From Turbatrix aceti (taxonomy: Eukaryota; Nematoda; Chromadorea; Rhabditida; Panagrolaimidae), in assembly GCA_963969345.1 (NCBI GenBank), contig OZ017766.1, forward strand, positions 10,292,001 to 10,356,000: a DNA stretch of 64,000 nucleotides, written 5' to 3'. Position 1 is the stretch's first letter. Each line of letters begins with the position of its first letter. The notes under the pieces were generated by a model. It had not been told where the DNA came from and ran no database searches. It worked only from the letters and a program-made list of their open reading frames with translations. Positions 1 to 9,033 of this stretch are shown one piece after another. Position numbers and translations under genes: made by a program.

Positions 1-2027
1 CCCTTGATGCTCCCGCCAGGGCACAGGTACTCTCCGCCTTTGCTCTCGACGAACAACTCGAGCGCGCAGGCATGCATTTGACTGACCGGTTCGTCGCCGG
101 ACACCGAAAACTCCGCCAAAACGTGTCCAGCCGAAGACTTTGAATTCGTCGCCGTGACTCGTCTGATCCGCATGACAGGAAGCTGATAGCCGGTTTCGCA
201 GTGAACAAGTCGGATAAAGCTGCCGTACGTAATGTTTCCCTCGATGAAGGAAAACTGACTGGTCTGGGGATTTTCGCCTTCTTCGACAGCGTAGATGTCG
301 AAAACTGACCAATAACTTGTATCGGACGTAAAAGCGCAGGTAGCTTCGTCAAAAGCCATGTGCCGGGTTGTCTGGGTCTGGGCTTTGGATCGGGAGTAAA
401 AAGCCACTTTTGATCCCGATCGGACAGAAATATGATCCTGGCATCCCGCCTTGTCGATGGCTTTCTTGGATTTTGAAGGCTTGGAGACAATCTTCATTCG
501 GTGGGTGGTCAGCTTGCCAAACCCAAAATCGTTCCTCGCTCCGACTTTTCCGGCAAGCTCGATGCCAAGCTTCATCGTTGTGAACTGCCGTGTCGAGAGT
601 GTGCAAGTCCGGAGAGATTGCGCGCCGTAGAATCCAACCTTCGTGCTGTACTTTTGTTCAAAGCCGAACGTATCCGCTACTCCGTCCTGACCGATGAGTT
701 TGACAGAAAAGTCTTCGTCAATTTTGAGGTTTCCCATGAAGTGCATGCAATTTGAGTCGACGTTATGCATCTTGCAGATTGCATTCTTTAGGTAGTTCCA
801 GCCAAAGCCGTGGAGCTCGACTCGGGGATTGGGGCATGCGTAACTGAAAAAAATGCAATTTTTAAAATACGGGTAAAAAGTAACAAAATAGTGGCAAAAA
901 ATGTTATTCCTAGAAAGTGGAGTAACAAAGAAAAGATATCGTTACTCAAAAAAACAGGAGTAATACTATAGCAATTGTCAAATGTTATGCAGCGCACCAA
1001 ACGTATCAAAACAGTGACAAAAGTTGTTACTCGCAAAATCCGAAGTAACAAAATAACGCTAAAAAATGTTACTCCCAAAAACGGAAGTTATAAAACAGCG
1101 AATTTCAAATGTTATTCAGCGCACCTAAAGTAACAAAATAGGCCAAAAAAGTGTTACTCGCGAAATGAAACGTAATAAAATAGAGCAAAAAAGTGTTATT
1201 CGAAAGAAGTAAGGCAATAAAATAACGTCAAGAAACGTTACTCGTGAAAAGTAACATAATGCGTGCATTTGATCGTAACTCAGATAACAAGACAACTACA
1301 GTATTACAGGCATTACGGTAATTTTTAGGTAACTTTTTGTGTAAAAATGTGCGTAACAGCAACTCTCGAATGTTATCTGCGAATGCAAAATGATGGTTTT
1401 GGAAAAAAAACCGTTACTTGCAGAAAACAATCGATACGTTGGTTTTTGGACGCAAGTTGCAGTTCACAAAAAGTATGGACTTATCGGCAAAAAAGACAGA
1501 AACCGCAAAAGGCATACGATACATTTTCTACGATAAATATGAAAAAAATGGCATTTTGAAATTGAAACAACGTGCAAGCGTAAAATAACATTTTTGGCCA
1601 AAATATTCGTCGCAAAAAAAGATCGTAATATCGATTTTTGAAGTGAATGTGCGCTGATCAGCGTTTGTTGGCCGTAAAAAATCGTATTAAAAAAAACTAA
1701 CCGTTTCTCGTTACCGTAACTCTTCTGTATCGCTTTAGGATAGGCGAAAACAACGGTGCAATTTCTGGCGATGGGTTGAATGAGGTACTCGACGATCATC
1801 TGTGGCGTAATCATCTGTTGCAGACACGGGAGTTCGTTTTCTGGAGAAACTGGAAGAATCAGTTGTTGTTGATGCTGTTGTGGTTGCAATTGTGGATGAT
1901 GTTGTTCCGGGAGATAACCGACAAACTGTTGTTGTTGCTGCTGGGGATATGCATAAGACGATCCGGAAGCCATCATCAATCCAGGATCATCGTAACGAAC
2001 TCTCTTCGCGACGGGTTCCATTTCCAT
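1..2027 (-). CDS. lag-1-like: CSL family transcription factor (Su(H)/LAG-1/RBPJ-like), partial, runs off left edge
   Basis: CSL proteins are the DNA-binding nuclear effectors of Notch signalling. Two coding exons are visible: 2027-1702, ending with donor GTTAGT, and 843 to the left edge, after acceptor TTTCAG. Joining them in phase gives KSYGNEKRYACPNPRVEL, the hallmark KSYGNEKR block of the CSL N-terminal DNA-binding domain. Exon 2 then gives IVSKPSKSKK, SGSKVAFYSR and TRHMAFDEA of the beta-trefoil domain, followed by GSFIRLVHCETGYQLP and DEPVSQMHACALEL. Exon 1 begins MEMEPVAKRVRY and has a glutamine-rich N terminus. The ATG at 2027 was preferred to an in-frame ATG at 2231 because the sequence between looks non-coding. 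The protein is clearly diverged: the usual FFCPPP after KSYGNEKR reads YACPNP. It may be the single CSL orthologue or a diverged paralogue. The intron (844-1701) carries a hairpin array. The C-terminal Ig-like domain lies outside the window. Confidence 0.87.
884..1262 (+). repeat. Hairpin-unit array 1, intron of the CSL gene
   Basis: Tandem units built as GTTACT or GTTATT, 10-14 bases, then AGTAAC or AGTAAT, linked by AAAATAGCG and AAAAAATG-type spacers. The plus strand reads CGCAAAATCCGAAGTAACAA, defined here as forward. Confidence 0.8.
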
Positions 2028-2770
2028 AGTAATCAATTGGACGAAACAAAACAAAAACACAACCGTTACAGAGACAGAAAAAATAGTCGTTGTGATAGTC
2101 GTATGAAAAACAATTTGTTGTTTTGGTTTGGTTAGATTTGGGCCAAAACAGAGAAAAGGAGGAGTGATCTGGTCTGGTCTGAACAATAGCCCTTGACGCC
2201 TCGGCACATGTCGCCAGGGCATCGTTGTCACTCATTGTATTTTTCTCTCTTCCTTCTTCCGTTACTGTCAGTCGTCGTCTGTTTTGAGTGAGAAGAAAGC
2301 GTGCGCGCATCCGCACCCGAACCAATCGTGCGACCGATGCGATGCCATCCCGCATTCCGCTCACACCTGTTATTGCTTGCTTCCATGGAGCCTAGCTACC
2401 GAGAGATGGCTCTTAATCCATGCCGCAGAGGTTGTCAAGGGTCAGTCAGTCGTCGATCGTAAAACTTGCAATTTTATGACAAAAAACTTTTGTCGTTCAG
2501 TGAGTGTGCGTACGGGGTCAGAGGCGATTTGACAGATCGTAAGTGGGTGGATTGGATTCGTGCACGACGAACAACAAAAAAACGGAGAAAAAGTTGTGAA
2601 CAACCTGCTGCTTTGTTTTTGAATTTTGTAGGTTGCGAAAATGAGAGTTACGATCACAGGTCGGCCTCAAAGGCATTATGTTACATGCGTTTGAAAACTT
2701 ATGACAATGGATGAAAATTCCAGAAAAAGCAGCAAAAAATGGTTCGAAAATTTGAAGAAGAACAGCATAA
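2028..2770. other. Upstream region of the CSL gene
   Basis: No convincing gene is visible. Short open frames occur on both strands but lack recognisable domains or splice logic. The part next to the CSL start, about 2030-2400, is less AT-rich and probably holds its promoter and 5-prime leader. A hairpin array begins at about 2771. Confidence 0.4.
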
Positions 2771-2896
2771 AAATATCGTTACTCGAAAAAACGGAAGTAA
2801 TACAATAGCAATTGTAAAATGTTATTCTGTGCACCTAACGTAACAAAATAGTGACAAAAGTTGTTACTCGCAAAATCCGAAGTAACAAAATAACGT
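2771..2896 (+). repeat. Hairpin-unit array 2, left part (interrupted by FB-1)
   Basis: Forward units ending at the TTAA where FB-1 is inserted; continues at 4309. Confidence 0.8.
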
Positions 2897-2900
2897 TTAA

Positions 2901-4304
2901 AAGGCAGTCTGCGAGCCGATTTAGTTCTGACGGAACAGCGATTTTACACATGCGAGATATTCAATTTAGCATATGCCTATGTAGTAGAGTACCCTTAGGG
3001 GAAATTTTTTTTACCCTATCATATTTTTCAAATACGGGATTCAGGAGCTGCGGCTTCTGGAAGTTTTTGACGTCAAATTTTCAAATGACTTCAAAAAATC
3101 TGATTTCAGGTATACTGGGGTTTCTTGACACGAGAAATCGATTAGCGTACTCAGATTTTTCAAAAAACGTCTGCATTTTTTGTAATTATCGATTTACCGG
3201 TTTTTTGGCGACTTTCTCGTCATTTTTGGGATATAGCATCTGTATTTTTATCGGGAATCGGCTACGGATGGCATCATATAAAAGCTTACTCTTTTGCGTA
3301 TCCAGAGATACCAAACACAAAAAATTAGGTGGTAGACCAGACCGCGATATCAGGGATGTGCCGCTGCGCACTTTGCAAAAAACTGTGCAAACAACCTCTT
3401 TTTCGCGTCAACGGACAAAAAAGAAGCGCGCGCGCGCTTGCAAGGAGTCATGTTCAAAAAAATACCCTGAAGCCAATTTTTGTTTTTTATGCTTACGGTC
3501 ACCTGGGTAGGTTTAGGCATGTCCCAAACAATGTTTTAAGCTAGCTGCGCCTTTTATTGCATAATCGTGCGGTAAGTTACGGCATTTCAAAGTTTCATAA
3601 TTTTTATTGCCTGTAGCAATGCGCAAAATTGTCGGATGAAACACGCGACTAGCTTAAAACATTGTTTGGGAGATGCCTAAACCTACCCAGGTGACCGTAA
3701 GCATAAAAAACAAAAATTGGCTTCAGGGTATTTTTTTGAACATGACTCCTTGCAAGCGCGCGCGCGCTTCTTTTTTGTCCGTTGACGCGAAAAAGAGGTT
3801 GTTTGCACAGTTTTTTGCAAAGTGCGCAGCGGCACATCCCTGATATCGCTGTCTGGTCTACCTCCTAATTTTTTGTGTTTGGTATCCCTGGATACGCAAA
3901 AGAGTAAGCTTTAATATGATGCCATCCGTAGCCGATTCCCGAAAAAAATACAGATGCTATATCCCAAAAATGACGAGAAAGTCGCCAAAAAACCGGAAAA
4001 TCGATAATTCCAAAAAAATGCAGACGTTTTTTTAGAAATCTGAGTACGCTAATCGATTTATCGTGTCAAGAAACCCCAGTATACGAAAAATCAGATTTTG
4101 TGAAGTCATTTGAAAATTTGACGTCAAAAACTTCCAGAAGCCGCAGCTCCTGAATCCGGCATTTGAAAAATATGATACGGGAAAAAAAATTTCCCCTAAG
4201 GGTACTCTACTACTTAGGCATATGCTAAATTGAATATCTCGCATATGTAAAATCGCTGTTCCGTCGCTTTCACCTTATTCCAAAATCGGCTCGCAGACTC
4301 CCTC
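2901..4304. mobile_element. Fold-back (palindromic) element FB-1 with TTAA target duplication
   Basis: The left half (2901 to about 3545) is repeated in inverse orientation at about 3650-4304, so the element folds into a hairpin with arms of about 0.65 kb. The left end reads AAGGCAGTCTGCGAGCCGAT; the right end, read inward, is GAGGGAGTCTGCGAGCCGAT. TTAA flanks both sides (2897-2900 and 4305-4308). Each arm has an alternating GCGCGCGCGC tract. Open frames in the arms are mirror images of each other and are not genes. The element splits a hairpin-unit array whose halves are at 2771-2896 and 4309-4525, so it landed in a pre-existing repeat. It resembles nematode palindromic elements with TTAA duplications and encodes no transposase. 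Confidence 0.88.
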
Positions 4305-4308
4305 TTAA

Positions 4309-4525
4309 AAATGTTACTCTCAAAAACAGAAGTAATAAAACAGCGGCGAAATGTGTTACTCTAAAAAAGCGAAGTAACATAACAGTGATTTTTGAACGTT
4401 ACTCGGCGCACCTAAAGTAACAAAATAGCACCAAAAAATGTTACTCGCGAAAACAAAAGTAAAAAAATTGCACCAAAAAAATGTTACTCGCGAAAACAAA
4501 AGTAAAAAAAAATGCATCAAAAAAT
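4309..4525 (+). repeat. Hairpin-unit array 2, right part
   Basis: Forward units (ATGTTACTCTCAAAAACAGA and so on) resume directly after FB-1, showing the element split the array. Confidence 0.8.
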
Positions 4526-4792
4526 GTATTTGAATTTATGCAGAAATTAGCGTATATTTTTTGTGGGAAAATTGCTTGTAAAAATAATAGAAATTGAAAA
4601 TATGCCGAAGTCCTCAGAAACTGCATATATTTTACAATCACACGTTGGAGATAATTTTTATTTCATGAACGTAACCATAACAAAAATGGCAAGTGTTACA
4701 AAAAAAAGTGAAAACAATCATAAAAAAATGGTAGTAACTTGCCAAAAAAATCACCCGCATTTACAGACAAAAATGTGGAAAAATAAACTTAT

Positions 4793-7157
4793 TTACCCAC
4801 AAACGACCCATTTCCATCCTTCTTCACCTTTTCTGCCCGTCGCTACGTTCATTCCATCAAAACAGCTTCTATCAACTGCTTTGGTTACTGTAGTGCCCAT
4901 ACCGGTCATCCTGGATGCCGGATAGAAAGTGGGACTCCCCGGCGGACAGGTGCCATCGCTGTCATCCACCTGTTTACGCCCCGAAATTAGCGAAACCTCT
5001 TTCTGAACAAATTCTGCGGAAACAGAAAATCCAGATGCCAAAGTTTGGTCATCCAGGATATCAGCTGGAAAACAGGATGACACGACGAGTGCCGGGCAGA
5101 GAGTTGTGTACGTTGAAATGAGATCAAATGGCACGATGCCATTTTGAATGTTGACAGGTGAATCGACGATGAAAATTGGAACACTGGTCGTCGGAAGGAC
5201 CACGTCTGCGAGTGCTCCATCGATGGCACGCGGATTGTGGGTTACGATAACAATTGCCGAAGAATTTGTTGGTGTAAAAATAAAAGTTCTCAGAAGCCAT
5301 TGAAGTTTGACTTTCTGGGTGGTATCGTGGTGTAGAATTACGGTAACGTAATTTTGGCACGTGTGAATGTAACCTTCATCTACAGTATCCTTAGGTAATC
5401 GTGCCAGGGGCACCAAACGACTTTCAGCCACCTGGATGGCAGCTGAGATCCCCAAATTTGGCTCCCTAAAATAGGTATCGTAAATTCGGTAAACGGCAGC
5501 TCGGATTTCAGAAATCCGGGTAGTAGACAGGGATTTGAGAGTCAAAATCGCGTAGGACAGATCGTTTGGTGAGAGCGTGAGCGAGCAGGTCGACCAATCA
5601 ATAACATCGCGGAGAGGAAGCAGAAAATCGTCGCCGAGGAAAACTGGAATGGCGTTGGATTGAAGAATGTCACGGAGAATGATGTGGTAGGCGTGGGTTT
5701 GAGAGGATAGGAGGATAAATGTTGAGGACTAAAAATGTAAATCGATAACGATAGAAAAAATATTTATTACGGTAAAAATTTAAGCTAAAAGTAAAGTAAT
5801 TGGAAAAAGAGTCAAAGTATTGTAATTACTCATTACTCAAAAAAACAAGATGAAACGCAGAAAACGTAACAAAACAGTGATAAAAGTTGTTACTCGCAAA
5901 ATCCGAAGTAACAAAATAACGACCAAAAATGTTACTCCAGAGAACAGAAGTAATAAAATAGCGAAATTCGAATGTTATTCGACGCGCCTAAAGTAACAAA
6001 ATAAGCCCAAAAAGTATTACTCGCAAAAAGTGAAGTAATAAAATAGCGTCAAAAAGTGTTACTCCCAAAAACTGAGGTAACAAAATAGCAATTTTGGAAT
6101 GTTATTCGAGTACCAGGGTAACTACAGTAACTTTAAAAATATTTTTTTTGTAATGCAGTGCCGTGTTTTGTTTTTTTAACGACACGGACACACGAATTTA
6201 CGATTCAGTTAAAAAATTACGTTGATTTGGTTTTACGGTCATATTTTTAGAAACATTTTTTGTTGCCGTCAAAAAATTGTCGTTTTTAAAAAAATTTTAC
6301 CCTTTTTTCGATCCACTTTTTTACGTTTCAAAAAAACAAACCTTCAAAGTCCGTGTATAATCACCATTCGGACAATTTTCACCTTTTTTACAAGGTCCAA
6401 CGACAATCACACTTTCATCGACAGCCTTTAACTTCGGTGCCAAATCCAATTCTTGATCCACGACTCCGAATGGTGTCACATAAGCCACCCTTCCAAGTTC
6501 CTTGTCATCGTAGCCCCTGGTAGACAAATCTAAATCGTACATTTTCCAGCTGGGAATTACGATATCGTACAACGGTCTGTGGGTTACTGTATCAAATGTT
6601 GGAGCAGCAACAATGGCATCTCCAAAAAGTGTCGTCTCGCCATCGAGATTGAAAACCAGAAGATTTGGTTTCGTGCCAAATTGACTGATTACGGCATCAA
6701 GAACTTGGGTAATATCTGTTCGAGACCCAAAACGCTTTGTTGAAAGTGTATCAATTCCTGGAACGATAACACATGCTTCTTCGGCACTGCCGACCGAATT
6801 TGGACTCTTCAAAATCCATTCTCGGAGTTCCAAAAAATCGGCTGAAGGCTGTGGATTTAAAACCAGACCGGAATCTGGGTCTACGACGTCGAAAAGATCC
6901 TGGACGTAAATTTCCATGAGTTTGGGATCCCGGACGCATCTTCGAACATCCAAACAGTCATGGGTCGTACAGGCTGCTGCATTTTGGCGACCGTTGATTG
7001 AAAATTTATGGGAAAGGTGGATTTTTTTTGTCGAAGTTGTCCAGGTAAGGGGTTGGGGTAGGAGATCTTTGTGGATGACGAAGAAGGTGAAGGCAGTCGC
7101 TATGAGGATGGATAGGCAATAACGGGTGTTGGTGGACGTGTCTTTGAGGAGATTCAT
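4793..7157 (-). CDS. EXT2: Exostosin glycosyltransferase, EXT2-like (heparan sulfate polymerisation)
   Basis: EXT1 and EXT2 together extend heparan sulfate in the Golgi. Two exons fit in phase 0: 7157-6342 (donor GTTTGT) and 5728-4793 (acceptor TTTTTAG), giving about 583 residues. Residues 13-33 form a hydrophobic type II signal anchor. The CTTHDCLDVRRC block matches the DCFDVYRC entry to the EXT2 exostosin (GT47) domain. Later matches are ACVIVPGIDTLS, NLLVFNLDG, DIVIPSWK, ESVIVVGPCKK and, in exon 2, ILRDILQSNAIPVFLGDD. The GT64 region begins near residue 390 but is short, and where the family has the metal-binding DDD this protein reads VVSSC (about 487-491). It ends about 130 residues before human EXT2. 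GGGTAAAT near the stop could be a donor to a missed last exon. Acceptor TTTCAG lies 7 bases before the ATG. The intron holds a hairpin array. Confidence 0.85.
5820..6125 (+). repeat. Hairpin-unit array 3, EXT2-like intron
   Basis: Forward units occupying about half of the only intron of the exostosin gene. Confidence 0.8.
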
Positions 7158-8003
7158 ACATGGACTGAAATTGGGGGGAGATAAAAAAAATTAAGTCGAT
7201 GCAGAAAAAACGGTACTTGGAGACACGGTAATGATCGGGGAATGAAAAAAAATGTCGTTTCTTGCAAAATTACGGAAATAAAGTAACGTCCAAAAATGTT
7301 ATTCCAAAAAAACAGACGTAATAAAATAGAAAAAAAAACATACTAAAAAAATAACATTTTATGCCAAAAAGTGAACGTTATAATATTTTCGTTATCGAAT
7401 AAAAAAACTACCGTAATCCCAACAAAATAAAATAAGCACATAAATCGTTATTAGAAGTAATAAAAAAGCACATGAAAAATGTTACTTGAAAAAACAGGAG
7501 TAATACAATAGCAATTGTAATATGTTATTCAGCGCACCAAACGTAACAAAACAGTGACAAAAGTTGTTACTCGCAAAATCCGAGGTGACAAAATAACGTC
7601 AAAAAATGTTACTCCCAAAAAAAGAAGTAATAATACAGCAAAATTCGAATGTTATTCGGCGCACCGAAAGTAACAAAATAGCGTCAAAAAATGTTACTCG
7701 CAGAATGAAAAGTAATAAAATAGTGACAAAAAACGTTATTTCAAAAATTCGAACGTAAAAGTAGTATAAAATCCTTTTGTTTTCCTTTTCTGAAATAAAC
7801 CAACGAGGCCACAACTCATAACACCCCAATCACCAACAAATTTTCCTAAACCAAAGCTTTATCATTCCATACAATTTGTCCTAAAAATGGGGATACCAAA
7901 AAAAGAAGAATCTATAAGTCACAAGTAAAGAAAACGTAATCAATCACTTGTCCGGGACGACGCAGAGCAGAGCAGAACAGAAGAGAAGAAGGACGAATTG
8001 TAT
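7158..8003. other. Spacer between EXT2-like and MIC19 genes
   Basis: The spacer is AT-rich and mostly occupied by a long hairpin-unit array at about 7255-7750. The remainder, next to the MIC19 stop, should be its 3-prime untranslated region. No other gene is visible. Confidence 0.5.
7255..7750 (+). repeat. Hairpin-unit array 4, spacer before MIC19 3-prime end
   Basis: The longest array in the window; forward units, with the first third degenerate. Confidence 0.75.
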
Positions 8004-8714
8004 TCAACTCTTGGCAGATAGCACATCCTGACGGAACTTGACAATGCACTCGCTGTAGGGCAACTGGAGTGGCTTGCAGTTGAGAGACTTTCCTGGATTG
8101 GCAGCGAGGCATCGAACAATTTCCTGCTCGTTTGATGCGCAGGCATTTTCTCTGCTGTAGGAAAAGTATTGGTTCTGGACGCGTTTGACGGTTTCGTCAA
8201 AGATGCGCTTTTTCTCTTCGATTTCGTCGAGGGATTCGCCGTGATTTCCGCGGGGGAGATTGTGGGCGTACCGGTGCTGGAGCGCAGACAGGTTCTTCAT
8301 CTGGTCCCGGAGTTTGGCGTTTTCGAGCTTTTGGCGGTCGAGTTCTTGTCTGAAAAGTAAAAAATAGAAAAATGATCGTAAATATCAAAAAAACAAAAAA
8401 AATGATCGTAAATGTGCAAAGACGAAAAAAAATTGATCGCAAACGTGCTGGAAAAATTTTTGATCGTAAATGAGCAAAAATAAAAATTTTTGATCGTAAA
8501 AGTGCAGAAACGAAAAAAATCGTAAAAGTGAAATAACTCACTCGAGGGATCTCAGCTCGTCGGCATTGCCACCGGAAGCAGCACCCCGGGTGTTGGAGAC
8601 CTTGGAGACGACAGCATCCGACACGCCGACGCTCTTGAAAGCCTCAACGTCAGCGCGGTCAACCGTGATAAACGGCGGCGGTTCGGTTGATGGCTGAGAT
8701 TGGCTGCTACCCAT
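8004..8714 (-). CDS. CHCHD3: MICOS complex subunit MIC19 (CHCHD3/6 family)
   Basis: MIC19 is a peripheral inner-membrane protein that helps hold cristae junctions together by bridging MIC60 to other MICOS subunits and the outer membrane. Two exons join in phase: 8714-8542 (donor GTGAGT) and 8349-8004 (acceptor TTTCAG), giving 172 residues. The protein starts MGSSQSQ, a strong N-myristoylation signal typical of the family. A charged helical middle part (EQELDRQKLENAKLRDQMK) matches the DUF737 coiled coil. The C terminus is a CHCH domain with two exact C-x9-C pairs: C-ASNEQEIVR-C and C-KPLQLPYSE-C. The length is slightly below the human protein (227). Acceptor TTTTCCAG precedes the ATG by about 20 bases. 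The gene is divergent from the HSPBP1-like gene, with about 320 bases between start codons. The single intron contains repeats of TGATCGTAAA. Confidence 0.92.
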
Positions 8715-9033
8715 CAGGACGACGACGCAAGCTGGAAAATCAATCGATAACGATTAGTTGTATGGATATCAACCGGAAACGTGAGTTTACGCATGCAAGC
8801 AAACAAATGATCAAAAAACATGCGACAAACAGATCGCAAAAAAAATTTTACGAACAAATGCTTGCGTGCAATTCTCTCAACGCGCAAAAAAAATTTTTCG
8901 CTACGAGACCACATAATGCACTCTTGCTGGAAGATTCCAGTTTTTTTGCACTTCTTCACCTACTTGGATTACGTTCACGGATTTTATCGACTTTATCAAT
9001 CGAATTTTACCGTTTTTTTGCTTTGTTACGATC
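8715..9033. promoter_or_regulatory. Shared divergent promoter region, MIC19 and HSPBP1-like
   Basis: The interval separates two divergent start codons and must hold both promoters and 5-prime leaders. No TATA box is obvious. This is inferred from gene layout only. Confidence 0.45.

Noticed and set aside
884..1262. CRISPR-like array appearance of regularly spaced short repeats
   Set aside because: Spacers are not unique, the units vary, they recur in introns of eukaryotic genes, and no cas gene exists.
2851..3510. Long open frame (219 codons) on the plus strand
   Set aside because: It lies in the arm of FB-1 and is mirrored by an equivalent frame on the other strand in the opposite arm; no domain is visible.
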